A stretch of DNA of 35,310 bases from Candidatus Binatia bacterium (GTDB lineage Bacteria; Eisenbacteria; RBG-16-71-46; SZUA-252). The first letter of the stretch is position 1. Each line of letters opens with the position of its first letter. Below the pieces are notes generated by a model. It ran no database searches. It had not been told where the DNA came from and saw only the letters and a program-made list of their open reading frames with translations. The position numbers were made by a program, and so were the translations under genes. Location of the stretch: NCBI GenBank assembly GCA_035631035.1, contig DASQJL010000099.1:1-35310 (forward strand), written 5' to 3'. This document shows, in pieces, positions 15,453-24,842 of this stretch.

Positions 15453-15485
15453 GGCGGGCTCCGATCTGGAGCCCGCCTTCGTTTT
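15453..15485 (+). terminator. Intrinsic (Rho-independent) terminator
   Basis: A perfect ten-base-pair stem (ggcgggctcc / ggagcccgcc) with a five-base loop is followed by ttcgtttt. It lies 29 bp after the lipoprotein stop and marks the end of the barrel/lipoprotein transcript. Confidence 0.85.
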
Positions 15486-15537
15486 GCTCTACACTCCGGG
15501 CACTCCCCGCGAGAAACCGCCTGAACCGGAGGTCCCC

Positions 15538-17541
15538 ATGGTCGTAGCGCGCCCCGCTCCGCGCTGGTATCGGTTCGCTTTGGGCTCCCTGATCGCATTG
15601 GCCGCCGTGCCATGCGCCGGCTCGCCCGCGTGGGACCCCATCGGCCCCCAGGATCTGAAGATCGCCCGGGCGCAAGTGGACAGCACGGCCGACGCCGAGG
15701 CGCTCTTCTGGAAGATCCAGGTCGAGGACGCATGGACCGGTTCGTCGCTCTACTCCGATTATTTCCAGTACATACGGATCCAGGTCTTCAACGAACGGGG
15801 GGCTGCCGCCCACAACCAGGTCGCCGTTCCCTACGACAGCAAGACCAAGATCCTCGACCTCCAGGCCCGGGTGGTCGGTCCGAACGGCATCGTGAAGGAG
15901 ATCGCGAAGAGCGCGGTGTTCGAGCGCACCCTGCTCAAGGCCGGCGGCCGCAAGATCAAGGAGAAGTCGTTCGCCGTCCCCGATCTCAAGCCCGGCTCGA
16001 TCCTGGAATACCGCTGGACCCAGCGGCGGTACGACCGGCTCGCGAACTACCTTCAGGTCGATCTGCAGCGTGGAATTCCGGTCCGTTCCCTGGAGTTGCG
16101 CATGAAGCCGCTCGAGATTCCCGGGTCGGACTTGCAGTTCCGGATCAGCTCGTTCCACGGGCCGACCCCCTCCTTCGATGACGCCCCGGGCGGATTCCAC
16201 GTGGCCGAGTTCCGGAACGTCGAAGCGTTCCACTCCGAACCGCGAATGCCGCCGGAGAACGCCGTGCGCCACTGGATCCTGCTTCAATACCGATCGGGGA
16301 TCGAGCCACCGCCGACGGAAGCCTGGAAGCGTTACGCCAAGACAGCCTGTGAGTCCTGGGGCCCGCGCCTGCGCTCCGACGGAGCCGTCAAGAAGGCGGC
16401 CGCCGATGCGGTTGCGGGCGCATCCTCCGAACCGGAGAAGATCCGCAGGCTCGCGGCGTTCTGCCGGTCGCATGTCCGGAACATCGAGGAGGACGCGGTC
16501 GGAGCTCCGCCTGTGCCGGACGACGCCAAAAAGAACGATAGCCCCGGCGAAACGTTGAAGAGCGGCGCCGGCGGCTCGTTTGACATCCAGTGCCTCCTTG
16601 CCGCCATGGCAACGACGGCCGGCCTGCAGGCGCGCATCGCCCTCCTTCCCGACCCGGACGAGGGCGCCTTCCAGCCTGAGTCGTTCACCCCGTACTTCTG
16701 GACCGAGAGCTGCGTCGCTGTTTGGGTCGACGGGGCCTGGACCTTCTTGAATCCGGCGGAGCGATACACGCGGGAGTGTGCCCTGCCCGCGCGCCAGGAG
16801 GGTCGCCAGGCTCTTCTCTTGGACGCCGACAACCCGCGCTTCCTTCCCACCCCGGTGTCCCCGCCGCTGGACTCCCAGGGTCGCCGACGCGGAGTCTTCC
16901 AGCTCGGCCCGGACGGAGCGCTGGAAGGTGACGTCACGATCCAGTACTCGGGGCACTGGGGCGAGGAGATGAAGGAGGAGGCGGACGACGTGTCGGCGGA
17001 GCAGCGGGAGAAGAACTACCGCGAACAGCTCCGCTCGCGCATGAGCGCGGCCGAGGTGAGTGCCCTCCGCTTCGATCATGCTTTGGATGCCGACGGCCCG
17101 TACACCGTCTCGTATCACGTACGCGTGCCGGACTACGCCACGCGCGTCGGCAAGCGGCTCATCTTCGACCCCGCCATTTTTGAGACCGGCCGGACGCCCG
17201 AGTTCCGGTCCGCCGTCCGCCGCTTCCCAGTCTCGTTTCCGTATTCCTGGTCTGAAGACGATTCGATCGTGGTCCGTCTCCCGGCCGGATTCAGCGCCGA
17301 AGGATTGCCCCAGCTGGCTCCTCTCACGTTCCCGAACCTCGGAGGGTACGACGGTCTGCTCGCGACCTCGATGGACGGAACCTCGCTCCTGTTCCGGCGG
17401 CGGTTCGAGTTCGGCCGGAACGGAACGCTGGACTTCCCCGCTTCGGAATACCCGACGCTGAAGAAAGCCTTCGACACGATCGCGGAGCGGGATGCGATGG
17501 CGGTCAGCCTGACCACGGCGTCCGCGGCGGAGGGGCGATGA
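15538..17541 (+). CDS. DUF3857/transglutaminase-like exported protein, catalytic residues lost (667 aa)
   Basis: After an N-terminal hydrophobic leader (about residues 9-28) comes a DUF3857-type beta domain (VFNERGAAAHNQVAVPY, KSFAVPDLKPGSILEYRW), then a transglutaminase-like region, then a second beta domain. Aligning it with the next gene shows the catalytic triad is gone. The YGDCKDKA cysteine corresponds to S347 in GGSFDIQC, the NHC histidine to Ser in ESCVAV, and the FDPTD aspartate to Asn in LNPAE. It is therefore probably a non-enzymatic partner or scaffold. ATG at 15538 is chosen because GGAGG is five bases upstream and the signal sequence starts there. Its end overlaps the next gene by four bases (ATGA). 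Confidence 0.85.
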   Translation: MVVARPAPRWYRFALGSLIALAAVPCAGSPAWDPIGPQDLKIARAQVDSTADAEALFWKIQVEDAWTGSSLYSDYFQYIRIQVFNERGAAAHNQVAVPYDSKTKILDLQARVVGPNGIVKEIAKSAVFERTLLKAGGRKIKEKSFAVPDLKPGSILEYRWTQRRYDRLANYLQVDLQRGIPVRSLELRMKPLEIPGSDLQFRISSFHGPTPSFDDAPGGFHVAEFRNVEAFHSEPRMPPENAVRHWILLQYRSGIEPPPTEAWKRYAKTACESWGPRLRSDGAVKKAAADAVAGASSEPEKIRRLAAFCRSHVRNIEEDAVGAPPVPDDAKKNDSPGETLKSGAGGSFDIQCLLAAMATTAGLQARIALLPDPDEGAFQPESFTPYFWTESCVAVWVDGAWTFLNPAERYTRECALPARQEGRQALLLDADNPRFLPTPVSPPLDSQGRRRGVFQLGPDGALEGDVTIQYSGHWGEEMKEEADDVSAEQREKNYREQLRSRMSAAEVSALRFDHALDADGPYTVSYHVRVPDYATRVGKRLIFDPAIFETGRTPEFRSAVRRFPVSFPYSWSEDDSIVVRLPAGFSAEGLPQLAPLTFPNLGGYDGLLATSMDGTSLLFRRRFEFGRNGTLDFPASEYPTLKKAFDTIAERDAMAVSLTTASAAEGR

Positions 17542-19520
17542 CCGGTCGGGACCGCCGGTGGACGCTGGGGCGCGCGTGCACGGCCGTTGTCGCCTTGACC
17601 CTGGCCACCGGCGCCCACGCGGGGCATGCCCCCGAGTGGCTCGAGCGGGCGGCGGCGGTATCCGTGCCTCCAGCCGACGCGCACGCGGCGGCGGTGAACC
17701 TTCTAGACGAGCAGGCCGTCGTGCTCGACGACAACGGCACGGCCCATCTCGTGCGGCGAAAGGCGGTGCGGGTCCTGTCCGCGGAGGGCCGGTCCGCAGC
17801 GATCGCCTGGATCCCTTACGAGACGAGCAGCGCCAAGGTGAACGATATTCAGGCCTGGATTCTTCGGCCCGGTGGCCATGCCCAGGAGATGGGCTCGGAT
17901 CGGAACCTCGACATGGCTCTGGTCAATGGAGACGTGTTCAACGAGGCACGGATTCGGTCCATCGTCGCCACGGACCAGATCCAGGTCGGCGAGACCTTCG
18001 GCTGGGAGTGCCGGCTGGACCAGCGCTCCATGCTTCGCGAATTCGAGTGGTCCTTCCAGGATGCTCTCCCCAGCCTCTGCTCGCGGCTCACGATCGACGC
18101 GCCGTCCTCCTGGACCGTGAAGGCCGTCGCTTTCAACCACGCCCCGATCGAGCCCTTGAAGCGCGGAACGGCGTGGACCTGGGAGCTTCGGGATTTGCCC
18201 GGTATCCCGGACGAGCCGATGCGGCCGCCGATCACCTCGCTGATCCCGCGGCTGGCAGTCAGCGCGATCTCGCCCTCCCGCGGCGTGCCATCGGCCGCGT
18301 TCGAGCAGTGGGACTCATTGGCAGCCTGGCTGAGCGACCTCGCTGCCGTTCCGTCGCGGCCTGACGCGGCCGTCACGGCCAAGGCCCACGCCCTGACCGG
18401 CTCGCTGCGCGCGCGTGACGAGAAGGTGCGAGCCGTGGCGCGGTTCATTCAGGGGATCCCGTACGCTTCCATTCAGATGGGCAACGGGCGCGGAGGCGGG
18501 TACCAGCCGCACCCTTCGGGGGAAGTGCTGACACGCTACTATGGGGACTGCAAGGACAAGGCGAACCTCATGTGTTGCATGCTCCGAAGCCTCGGGATTC
18601 CGGCGTACCTCGTCGCGGTCTATTCCAGCGACCGCGCGTATGTCCGCGAGGATTGGCCCGCGGCACAGCAGTTCAATCACTGCATCGTGGCGGTCGCGGC
18701 CGACTCCCTGAGAGGGCCGATCGTCGATCACCCGAGGCTGGGACAGCTGCTCCTGTTCGACCCCACCGACACGAACACCCCCCTGGGAGATCTTCCCATC
18801 GAGGAGCAGGGCGGCGCAGGGATTCTGATGGTTCGCGAGCCTGGAGCCCTGATTCGACTCCCCATCCTGCCGGCCGAGCGAAACCGCATGGAGCGGACCA
18901 ACGAGGTCACGCTGACTCCGGACGGATCGATCCACGGAACGATACGGGAGCGTTCCTGGGGAAGCGTCGCCACGCTGGAGCGGAGCTTCTTTCAATCGCT
19001 GTCGGCGGCCCCCTATCGCGATCGCGTGCAGGCGTGGGTCGCCCTTTCGGCCCCGCGCGCCGTGGTGAGCGGCCTCAGGGCCGAGCCGATGGATTCAACG
19101 GGAGCCTTCGAGCTGAATCTGGAGTACGCGGCCGAGCGATACGCCCAGGCGATGGACCGGCTGCTGCTCCTCCGGCCCACCTTCGTGGAGCGATGGGAAG
19201 AGGTCCCGTCGTCGGACACGCCGCGCACGACGCCGGTCGACATCGAAGAGCAGACGTGCCGGGAGTTGACCAAGGTTCACCTGCCCGCGGGGGTGACCGT
19301 GGACGAGGTTCCGGAGGCAGTCCACCTGGAGACCTCGTTCGGCTCCTATCGCTGGGAGGTCGAGTCGAACGCACCGGCGGGCGAGATACGGGTTCGCAGG
19401 GAGATCCGGATGCATCGCGCCACCCTGGCGCCGGATCAATACCCTGCGGTTCGGTCGTTCTATGAGCGCGTTCGGGCGGCCGAGCAGGCGCGAATCGTCC
19501 TGGCGAAGACGGGCGGGTAG
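17538..19520 (+). CDS. DUF3857 and transglutaminase-like domain protein, intact catalytic triad (660 aa)
   Basis: Same domain order as the preceding gene: signal peptide (about residues 1-28), a DUF3857 beta domain (about 45-240), a transglutaminase-like cysteine protease fold, and a C-terminal beta domain. Here the triad is intact: C338 in YYGDCKDKANLM, H381 in FNHCIVAV, and D408 in FDPTD. Family members are secreted or periplasmic, and their substrates are mostly unknown; peptide cross-linking or hydrolysis is the generic chemistry. ATG at 17538 overlaps the upstream stop (ATGA), implying translational coupling and a 1:1 relation with the degenerate paralogue. It converges on the alcohol dehydrogenase gene. 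Confidence 0.88.
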   Translation: MTGRDRRWTLGRACTAVVALTLATGAHAGHAPEWLERAAAVSVPPADAHAAAVNLLDEQAVVLDDNGTAHLVRRKAVRVLSAEGRSAAIAWIPYETSSAKVNDIQAWILRPGGHAQEMGSDRNLDMALVNGDVFNEARIRSIVATDQIQVGETFGWECRLDQRSMLREFEWSFQDALPSLCSRLTIDAPSSWTVKAVAFNHAPIEPLKRGTAWTWELRDLPGIPDEPMRPPITSLIPRLAVSAISPSRGVPSAAFEQWDSLAAWLSDLAAVPSRPDAAVTAKAHALTGSLRARDEKVRAVARFIQGIPYASIQMGNGRGGGYQPHPSGEVLTRYYGDCKDKANLMCCMLRSLGIPAYLVAVYSSDRAYVREDWPAAQQFNHCIVAVAADSLRGPIVDHPRLGQLLLFDPTDTNTPLGDLPIEEQGGAGILMVREPGALIRLPILPAERNRMERTNEVTLTPDGSIHGTIRERSWGSVATLERSFFQSLSAAPYRDRVQAWVALSAPRAVVSGLRAEPMDSTGAFELNLEYAAERYAQAMDRLLLLRPTFVERWEEVPSSDTPRTTPVDIEEQTCRELTKVHLPAGVTVDEVPEAVHLETSFGSYRWEVESNAPAGEIRVRREIRMHRATLAPDQYPAVRSFYERVRAAEQARIVLAKTGG

Positions 19521-19564
19521 GTTAGAGTCACACGAAATCAGTGGCGAAGGTACGTGGTGGCTTC

Positions 19565-20563
19565 CTACGGCACCAGCACTCCCGTCCCGTTCAGGCCGTC
19601 GCTCTTCAGCAGCGCGAGCCCGCGGTTCGCTTCTTCCAGCCGAAATGTCGTTACGCGCGGCCGGATCGGGATGGCCGCCGCCTCGCGCAGCAGCGCCTCC
19701 CCGTCGGCGCGGGTGTTGGCGGTGACGCTCCGGACATTTCGCTCGTAGAAGAGCTCCCGTTCGTAGTTCAGGGGCGGGATGTCGCTCAGCCAGATCCCCG
19801 CGATCGCCAGCGTCCCGCCTTTCTGGATCGACCGGAGCGCGACCGGGACGATCTCCCCCGCCGGTGCGAAGAGGATTCCGCCGTCCACGCGGACCGGCAG
19901 GGCGTCGGTCGCGCCCCCCACCCATGCGGCGCCCATCGCGCGCGCCAGCGCCTGGTGCTTCTCCCCGCGCGTGGCGACGTAGACCTGAATGCCGCGCGCC
20001 CGCGCCACCTGGATCGTCACGTGCGCGCTCGAGCCGAAGCCCCACAACCCCAGCGTTCCGCCCGGCGGCGCCTCGCTCCGCTCCAGCGCGCGGTAGCCGA
20101 TGATGCCGGCGCAGAGGAGCGGGGTCGCCTCGGCGTCGCCGAACACGTCGGGGATCGCGTAGGCGAAGTCCTCGGGCACGACGGCGTATTCGGCATAGCC
20201 TCCGTCGGAGTGGTAGCCGGTGAAGCGGGAGGATTCGCAGAGATTCTCGCGGCCGGAACGGCAGTAGACGCAGATGCCGCACGTATGCCGAAGCCAGGCG
20301 ATCCCGATCCGGTCGCCCTCGCGGAACCGCGCGGCCCCCGGGGCGGCCCGCTCCACGACCCCCACGACCTGGTGCCCCGGGATCAGCGGCAGCTTGCGCG
20401 GGGGGAGATCCCCCTCGATCACGTGCAGGTCGGTGCGGCAGAGCCCGCAGGCGCGGACCCGGACGCGCACCTCGCCGGGGCCCGGTTCCGGCACCGGGAT
20501 GTCGCGCGGGACCAGGGGACCGGAGCCGATCGGCGCCTGTCGCTCCAGCACCATCGCTCGCAT
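19565..20563 (-). CDS. Zinc-dependent alcohol dehydrogenase, MDR family (332 aa)
   Basis: Medium-chain dehydrogenase oxidising an alcohol with NAD(P). The catalytic zinc region shows C39 in RACGLCRTD and H64 in PGHQVVG (GHQ instead of the usual GHE). The structural zinc lobe has C95, C98, C101 and C109, and the cofactor motif is GLWGFGSSAH. The overall pattern is close to AdhA-type enzymes (segments GYHSDGGYAEY and LLCAGIIGYRAL). ATG at 20563 has no Shine-Dalgarno sequence; TATCGT ends six bases upstream, consistent with a leaderless message. The gene diverges from the hybrid kinase at 20630 and converges on the transglutaminase-like gene. Confidence 0.93.
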   Translation of the reverse strand: MRAMVLERQAPIGSGPLVPRDIPVPEPGPGEVRVRVRACGLCRTDLHVIEGDLPPRKLPLIPGHQVVGVVERAAPGAARFREGDRIGIAWLRHTCGICVYCRSGRENLCESSRFTGYHSDGGYAEYAVVPEDFAYAIPDVFGDAEATPLLCAGIIGYRALERSEAPPGGTLGLWGFGSSAHVTIQVARARGIQVYVATRGEKHQALARAMGAAWVGGATDALPVRVDGGILFAPAGEIVPVALRSIQKGGTLAIAGIWLSDIPPLNYERELFYERNVRSVTANTRADGEALLREAAAIPIRPRVTTFRLEEANRGLALLKSDGLNGTGVLVP

Positions 20564-20629
20564 GGTCCCACGATACTCCGGGGCGGGTCCGATGGTAAGC
20601 TCAGGGCGGCGCGGCTGACCGGGAGGGAT

Positions 20630-23344
20630 ATGAAAGCCAAGGTCTTCCAGGAGATCACCGGGCTCACCATCGCGATCGCGTCGGTCGCGGCGGCCATCCT
20701 GCTTCGGTCGCTCCTCGACCCGATCCTCGATGACAAGCTCGCCCTCATCACGATCTACGGGGCGGTCGCGATCACGGTCTGGTTCGCGGGACTCCCGTAC
20801 GCCGTCCTCACGACGCTCGCCGGTTACGTTCTGTCCAACTACCTGTTCATCCAGCCCCGAGGCACGTTCAAGTTCGACGATCCCTCCTCGTGGGTCGGAT
20901 TCGCCCTCTACCTAATCTCCTGCTCCCTGATCATCCTCTTCGGCGAGCGGGCCCATCGCGCCGAGCGGCGCCGGCACGAGGCCGACCAGCGGCTCCAGCT
21001 CGCGCTGGGCGCGGGCCGGATCGGAACCTGGGAATGGGATCTCCGCACGGGAAAGATCCAGGCCTCCCCCGAAGCGCGCCGGATGCTCGGCACGTCGCAC
21101 TTCGGCAGTCTCGAAGAAGGGCTCTCCACGGTGCATCCCGAGGATCGGCCCGCCCTGGAGGCCGCGCTCGAGCGCGCCATCGTCGACGGAAAGCCCTTCG
21201 CCTCCGAGGCCCGCTACCACCGGCCCGACGGCACCGTTCTTCGCCTCGCGGGGCACGGCGTCGTCGAGGTGGACCGCCAGGGGCGCCCCATCCGGATCGT
21301 CGCGGCCACGATCGACCAGACCGAGACCTGGCGCGCGGGCGAGTCGCTGCGGCACGAGCGGGAGCTGTTGCGCCGCATCATCGACACCATCCCCGTCATG
21401 ATCACGATGTTCGACCCCGAGGCCAAGATTCTGCGCCTGAATCCGGAATTCACGCGGGTGGTCGGCTGGTCGACGGAGGAGGCGGCGAGCGTTTCGCTCC
21501 TGGAGGAGGTCTATCCCGACCCCGCGTATCGCCGGCAGGTGCTGGAGTTCATGGATTCCTGCCGGGAGGGGTGGATGGACGTGCGCATGCGCGCGCGCGA
21601 CGGGCGCACGATCGAGACCTCGTGGGCCAACATCCGGCTGAGCGACGACACGCGCGTCGGGATCGGCATCGACATCACCGAGCGGAAGCGGGCCGAGCGG
21701 GCCCTGCGCACCCGAAACCGGCGCCTTCGCCTGCTTTTCGAGGCCGCGGCGGTCACGCTCACCAGCGACGACCCCGACGCGATGCTCCACGCGCTCTTCG
21801 CGAAGATCCGCCCCGAGCTGGGCCTGGACGGCTACTGGAACTACATGCTGGACGAGTCGGGCTCGACCCTTCTGCTCGCCTCCTACGAGGGCGCCCCTCC
21901 CGACGTCATGCGCGGAGCGGACCGCCTGTCGCTGGGCGAGGGGGTGAACGGCAGAGTCGCCGTGTCGCGGCATCCCGTCGTGCGGACCCATGTGCAGGAC
22001 TCGAGCGACGGCGAGGACGGCGTGGCCAAATCGCTGGGACTTCACGCCTTCATCTGCCACCCGCTGGCCGCGGGAGACCGGCTGATCGGCACCCTCACGC
22101 TGGCCAGCCGCTCGCGCGATACGTTCGAGCCCGACGAGCTGGAGTTCGCCGAAACAATCTGCCAGCACGTGACCCTCGCCTACGAGCGGATCCGCCACGT
22201 GCGCGAGCTCAAGGAGTCGGGGCGCATGAAGGACGAGTTCCTCGCGACCCTGGCGCACGAGCTGCGCAATCCGCTCGCCCCGATCCGCAACGCGGCCCAC
22301 ATCCTGAAGCAGCACGGGCCGCGCGATCCCGAGCTGGTCTGGGCCCGCCAGGTGATCGACCGCCAGGCCGAGCATCTCTCCCGCCTGGTCGACGACCTCC
22401 TCGACGTCTCTAGGATCACGCGCGGCAAGATCGAGCTGCGCCGCGAGCGCATCCCGATCACGGTCATCGTGAGCAGCGCGGTCGAGACGGCGCGGCCGCT
22501 CATCGAGGGGAACCAGCACGCGCTGACCGTCTCGCTGCCGGGCGAGCCGCTCTTCGTGAACGGAGATCTGACGCGCATGGCGCAGGTGGTGTCGAATCTG
22601 CTCACCAACGCGGCGAAGTACACGCCCCCCAGCGGGCGCATCGAGGTGGGCGCGGAGCGGGACGGGGACCAGGCGGTGCTCCGCGTGAAGGACAACGGCG
22701 TGGGAATCCCCCGGGAGATGCTGGGGCGCATCTTCGAGATGTTCGCCCAGGTCGATTCTTCCCTGGAGCGCACGGCGGGCGGCCTGGGCATCGGACTCAC
22801 GCTGGCGCGAACGCTGGTGGAGCTGCATGGCGGCTCGATCGAAGCCCGAAGCGACGGGGCCGGGCGAGGCAGCGAGTTCCTGGTGCGCCTGCCGCTGGCG
22901 ACAACGGAGCCTTCGGCGCTCCCGCCGCAGGCCGCGGCGGAGGGTCCGGGCGCGCGCGACGCCAAGGCGCGCATCCTGGTGGTGGATGACAACGTGGACG
23001 CTGCCGACAGCCTGGGGCGCCTGCTCACCCTGGACGGCTACGACGTGCGGATCGCGAACGGCGGGATGGAGGCGCTGCACGACGCCGAGGCGTTCCGCCC
23101 CGAGGTGATCCTCCTCGACATCGGCCTGCCGATGATGAACGGGTACGACGTGGCGCGCCGGCTGCGGAAGGAGCCGTGGGGCGCCGACATCCGGCTCGTG
23201 GCGCTGACCGGCTGGGGGCAGGACGAGGATCGCCGCCGCTCGAAGGAGGCGGGCTTCGACGAGCACGTGGTGAAGCCGATCGATCCCGCGTCCCTGCGGG
23301 CGCTGCTGCGGCGGATCCGCGGCACGCGGGTGGGCTCGACGTAG
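20630..23344 (+). CDS. Hybrid sensor histidine kinase with DUF4118, PAS, GAF and receiver domains (904 aa)
   Basis: The order is a KdpD-like DUF4118 membrane domain (about residues 8-105, several helices), PAS (about 120-235), PAS (about 240-355, ending DITERKRAE), GAF (about 360-517), and HisKA with phospho-acceptor H543 in LAHELRNPL. The ATPase follows (N box LLTNAAKYT, G boxes DNGVGI and GGLGIGL), then a receiver (about 781-900) with D830 in ILLDIGLP and K in VVKPI. Phosphate can pass from His to the internal Asp. No partner regulator or output protein is adjacent, so the target is unknown. ATG at 20630 has GGGAGGG just upstream; the long open frame before it is not coding. An extended -10-like TGGTAAGCT lies at 20593-20601. 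Confidence 0.93.
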   Translation: MKAKVFQEITGLTIAIASVAAAILLRSLLDPILDDKLALITIYGAVAITVWFAGLPYAVLTTLAGYVLSNYLFIQPRGTFKFDDPSSWVGFALYLISCSLIILFGERAHRAERRRHEADQRLQLALGAGRIGTWEWDLRTGKIQASPEARRMLGTSHFGSLEEGLSTVHPEDRPALEAALERAIVDGKPFASEARYHRPDGTVLRLAGHGVVEVDRQGRPIRIVAATIDQTETWRAGESLRHERELLRRIIDTIPVMITMFDPEAKILRLNPEFTRVVGWSTEEAASVSLLEEVYPDPAYRRQVLEFMDSCREGWMDVRMRARDGRTIETSWANIRLSDDTRVGIGIDITERKRAERALRTRNRRLRLLFEAAAVTLTSDDPDAMLHALFAKIRPELGLDGYWNYMLDESGSTLLLASYEGAPPDVMRGADRLSLGEGVNGRVAVSRHPVVRTHVQDSSDGEDGVAKSLGLHAFICHPLAAGDRLIGTLTLASRSRDTFEPDELEFAETICQHVTLAYERIRHVRELKESGRMKDEFLATLAHELRNPLAPIRNAAHILKQHGPRDPELVWARQVIDRQAEHLSRLVDDLLDVSRITRGKIELRRERIPITVIVSSAVETARPLIEGNQHALTVSLPGEPLFVNGDLTRMAQVVSNLLTNAAKYTPPSGRIEVGAERDGDQAVLRVKDNGVGIPREMLGRIFEMFAQVDSSLERTAGGLGIGLTLARTLVELHGGSIEARSDGAGRGSEFLVRLPLATTEPSALPPQAAAEGPGARDAKARILVVDDNVDAADSLGRLLTLDGYDVRIANGGMEALHDAEAFRPEVILLDIGLPMMNGYDVARRLRKEPWGADIRLVALTGWGQDEDRRRSKEAGFDEHVVKPIDPASLRALLRRIRGTRVGST

Positions 23345-23387
23345 AAGACGTCAGCCACCGGCGCGGGAGTCTTCGGCGCCGGCCTCT

Positions 23388-24842
23388 CTACACCGGCGCG
23401 CGGACCCCGAGCGCGCGCATCATCCCGCTCGCCTTGACGAGCGTCTCCTCGTACTCCCCCTCGGGCGTCGAGTCGGCCACGATGCCGCCCCCCACGTGGA
23501 ACGATGCCGCGCCCCCGCCCGCCACGATCGTGCGGATCGCGATGTTCCAATCGCAGTCGCCGCGGACGTCCCAGTAGCCGAGCGCGCCCGTGTAGATGCC
23601 GCGCCGCACCGGCTCCAGCCGGTCGATGATCTGAACGCTCCGGATCTTGGGGGTGCCGGTGATCGAGCCCCCCGGGAAGAGGGCGCGCAGGATGTCGACC
23701 GGCGTCGCGTCCTCGCGCAGGTCGCCCACGACGCGCGACTCGAAATGATGGACGTTGGAGTGGCTCGCGATCTCGCACAGCGCGGGCACGGCGACGCTGC
23801 CGATGGCGCAGACGCGCCCCAGGTCGTTCCGCTCCAGGTCCACGATCATGACGTTCTCGGCGCGGTCCTTGTCGCTGTGGATCAGCTCGAGCCGCAGCGC
23901 GGCGTCCTCCTCCGGCGTCGCCCCGCGGGGGCGCGTCCCCTTGATCGGCCAGGTCTCGATGCGGCGGCCCTGAACCCGGAAGAAGCGCTCGGGGGACGAC
24001 GAGGCAACCCCTCCATTCTCGAGCGACAGGAAAGCCAGGAAGGGCGCCGGCGCGGCCGCGCGCAGCGATCGGTAGAGCGCTGCCGGCCGCGATGGGGTGT
24101 CCACCAGGAAGCGCTGCGACAGGTTGACCTGGTAGATGTCGCCCGCCGCGATGTGCTCGAGCGCCACCTCGACCATGCGGCCGTAGGACTCGCGCGTGAA
24201 GTTGGAGCGGACCGCTCCCGCGCGTACCACGGACTCCGAGCCGGGGACGTCCCCCGCGCCTCCGGCGGCCACGCGCGACCACTGCGTTTCGAGAAACTCC
24301 CCCGCCCGGCGGTCCCGCCGCCGTGGGTCGCTCTCCGCGAGCCCGGTCGAGACGCACCATCCCTCCCCGGTCGAGCGGCGCCAGGCCCAGACGCAGTCGT
24401 AGAAGCCGAGCGAGAGGTCGGGGACCGGGCGCTCGCGCCGGGCGCGCGCGGGGTAGCGCTCGATCCAGTCCTTGAAGTCGTAGGCGATCGCCCCCGCGAG
24501 CCCGGAGAGAAACGGGGCGGGCGGCGCGTTCTCGATCTCCGCGCGACAGGGCCACGCCGCCGCGAGCGCCTCGAGGGGTAGACCGGGCCTCCGCGCGCGG
24601 TGCCCCTCGCGTACCTCCCAGAGCGCGCCCTCGGCGACCTCGAGGCGCCACGGGGGGTCGAACGCGAGCAGGGTCCACTCCGAGGCCGCGCCCGTAGCAC
24701 CGCCGCTCTCGAACAGGACCGTGTGCGGCGCGTCCTCGACGGCCGCGAGCGCGCGGAGCGGCGTGAGCCACTCGGGCAGCGCGCGGACGCACGCCCCGGC
24801 GCGAAGCGCCGGAATCCCCAGGAGCGCCGAGTCAGTACCCAT
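23388..24842 (-). CDS. pabB: Aminodeoxychorismate synthase component I (484 aa)
   Basis: Chorismate-binding enzyme of folate synthesis, making 4-amino-4-deoxychorismate with an amidotransferase partner. The motif PIKGTRPRG has Lys (K301), the residue that marks PabB; anthranilate synthases have Ala there (PIAGT). Other family marks are GDIYQVNLSQRF, SSSPERFF, AENVMIVDLERNDLGRV, GSITGTPKIR and the C-terminal VGGGIVADS. ATG at 24842 overlaps the end of the CoA-transferase alpha gene by 11 bases. A PabA partner or a PabC lyase is not visible nearby. A stem (7 bp, about 23358-23382) lies between this gene and the convergent kinase gene. Confidence 0.93.
   Translation of the reverse strand: MGTDSALLGIPALRAGACVRALPEWLTPLRALAAVEDAPHTVLFESGGATGAASEWTLLAFDPPWRLEVAEGALWEVREGHRARRPGLPLEALAAAWPCRAEIENAPPAPFLSGLAGAIAYDFKDWIERYPARARRERPVPDLSLGFYDCVWAWRRSTGEGWCVSTGLAESDPRRRDRRAGEFLETQWSRVAAGGAGDVPGSESVVRAGAVRSNFTRESYGRMVEVALEHIAAGDIYQVNLSQRFLVDTPSRPAALYRSLRAAAPAPFLAFLSLENGGVASSSPERFFRVQGRRIETWPIKGTRPRGATPEEDAALRLELIHSDKDRAENVMIVDLERNDLGRVCAIGSVAVPALCEIASHSNVHHFESRVVGDLREDATPVDILRALFPGGSITGTPKIRSVQIIDRLEPVRRGIYTGALGYWDVRGDCDWNIAIRTIVAGGGAASFHVGGGIVADSTPEGEYEETLVKASGMMRALGVRAPV

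Noticed and set aside
15367-17118. 583-codon open frame antisense to the first DUF3857 gene
   Set aside because: No motifs and it runs through the intrinsic terminator; a shadow.
19541-20629. Long N-terminal extension of the hybrid kinase
   Set aside because: It is antisense to the zinc alcohol dehydrogenase, which has all zinc ligands, and the GGGAGGG-ATG at 20630 begins directly at the membrane domain.
20912-23266. 784-codon open frame antisense to the hybrid kinase
   Set aside because: Shadow of a strongly supported multidomain kinase; low-complexity composition and no domain.
23358-23382. Stem-loop between the hybrid kinase and pabB as a bidirectional terminator
   Set aside because: The seven-pair stem has an 11-base loop and no T-run on either side, too weak to call as a terminator.
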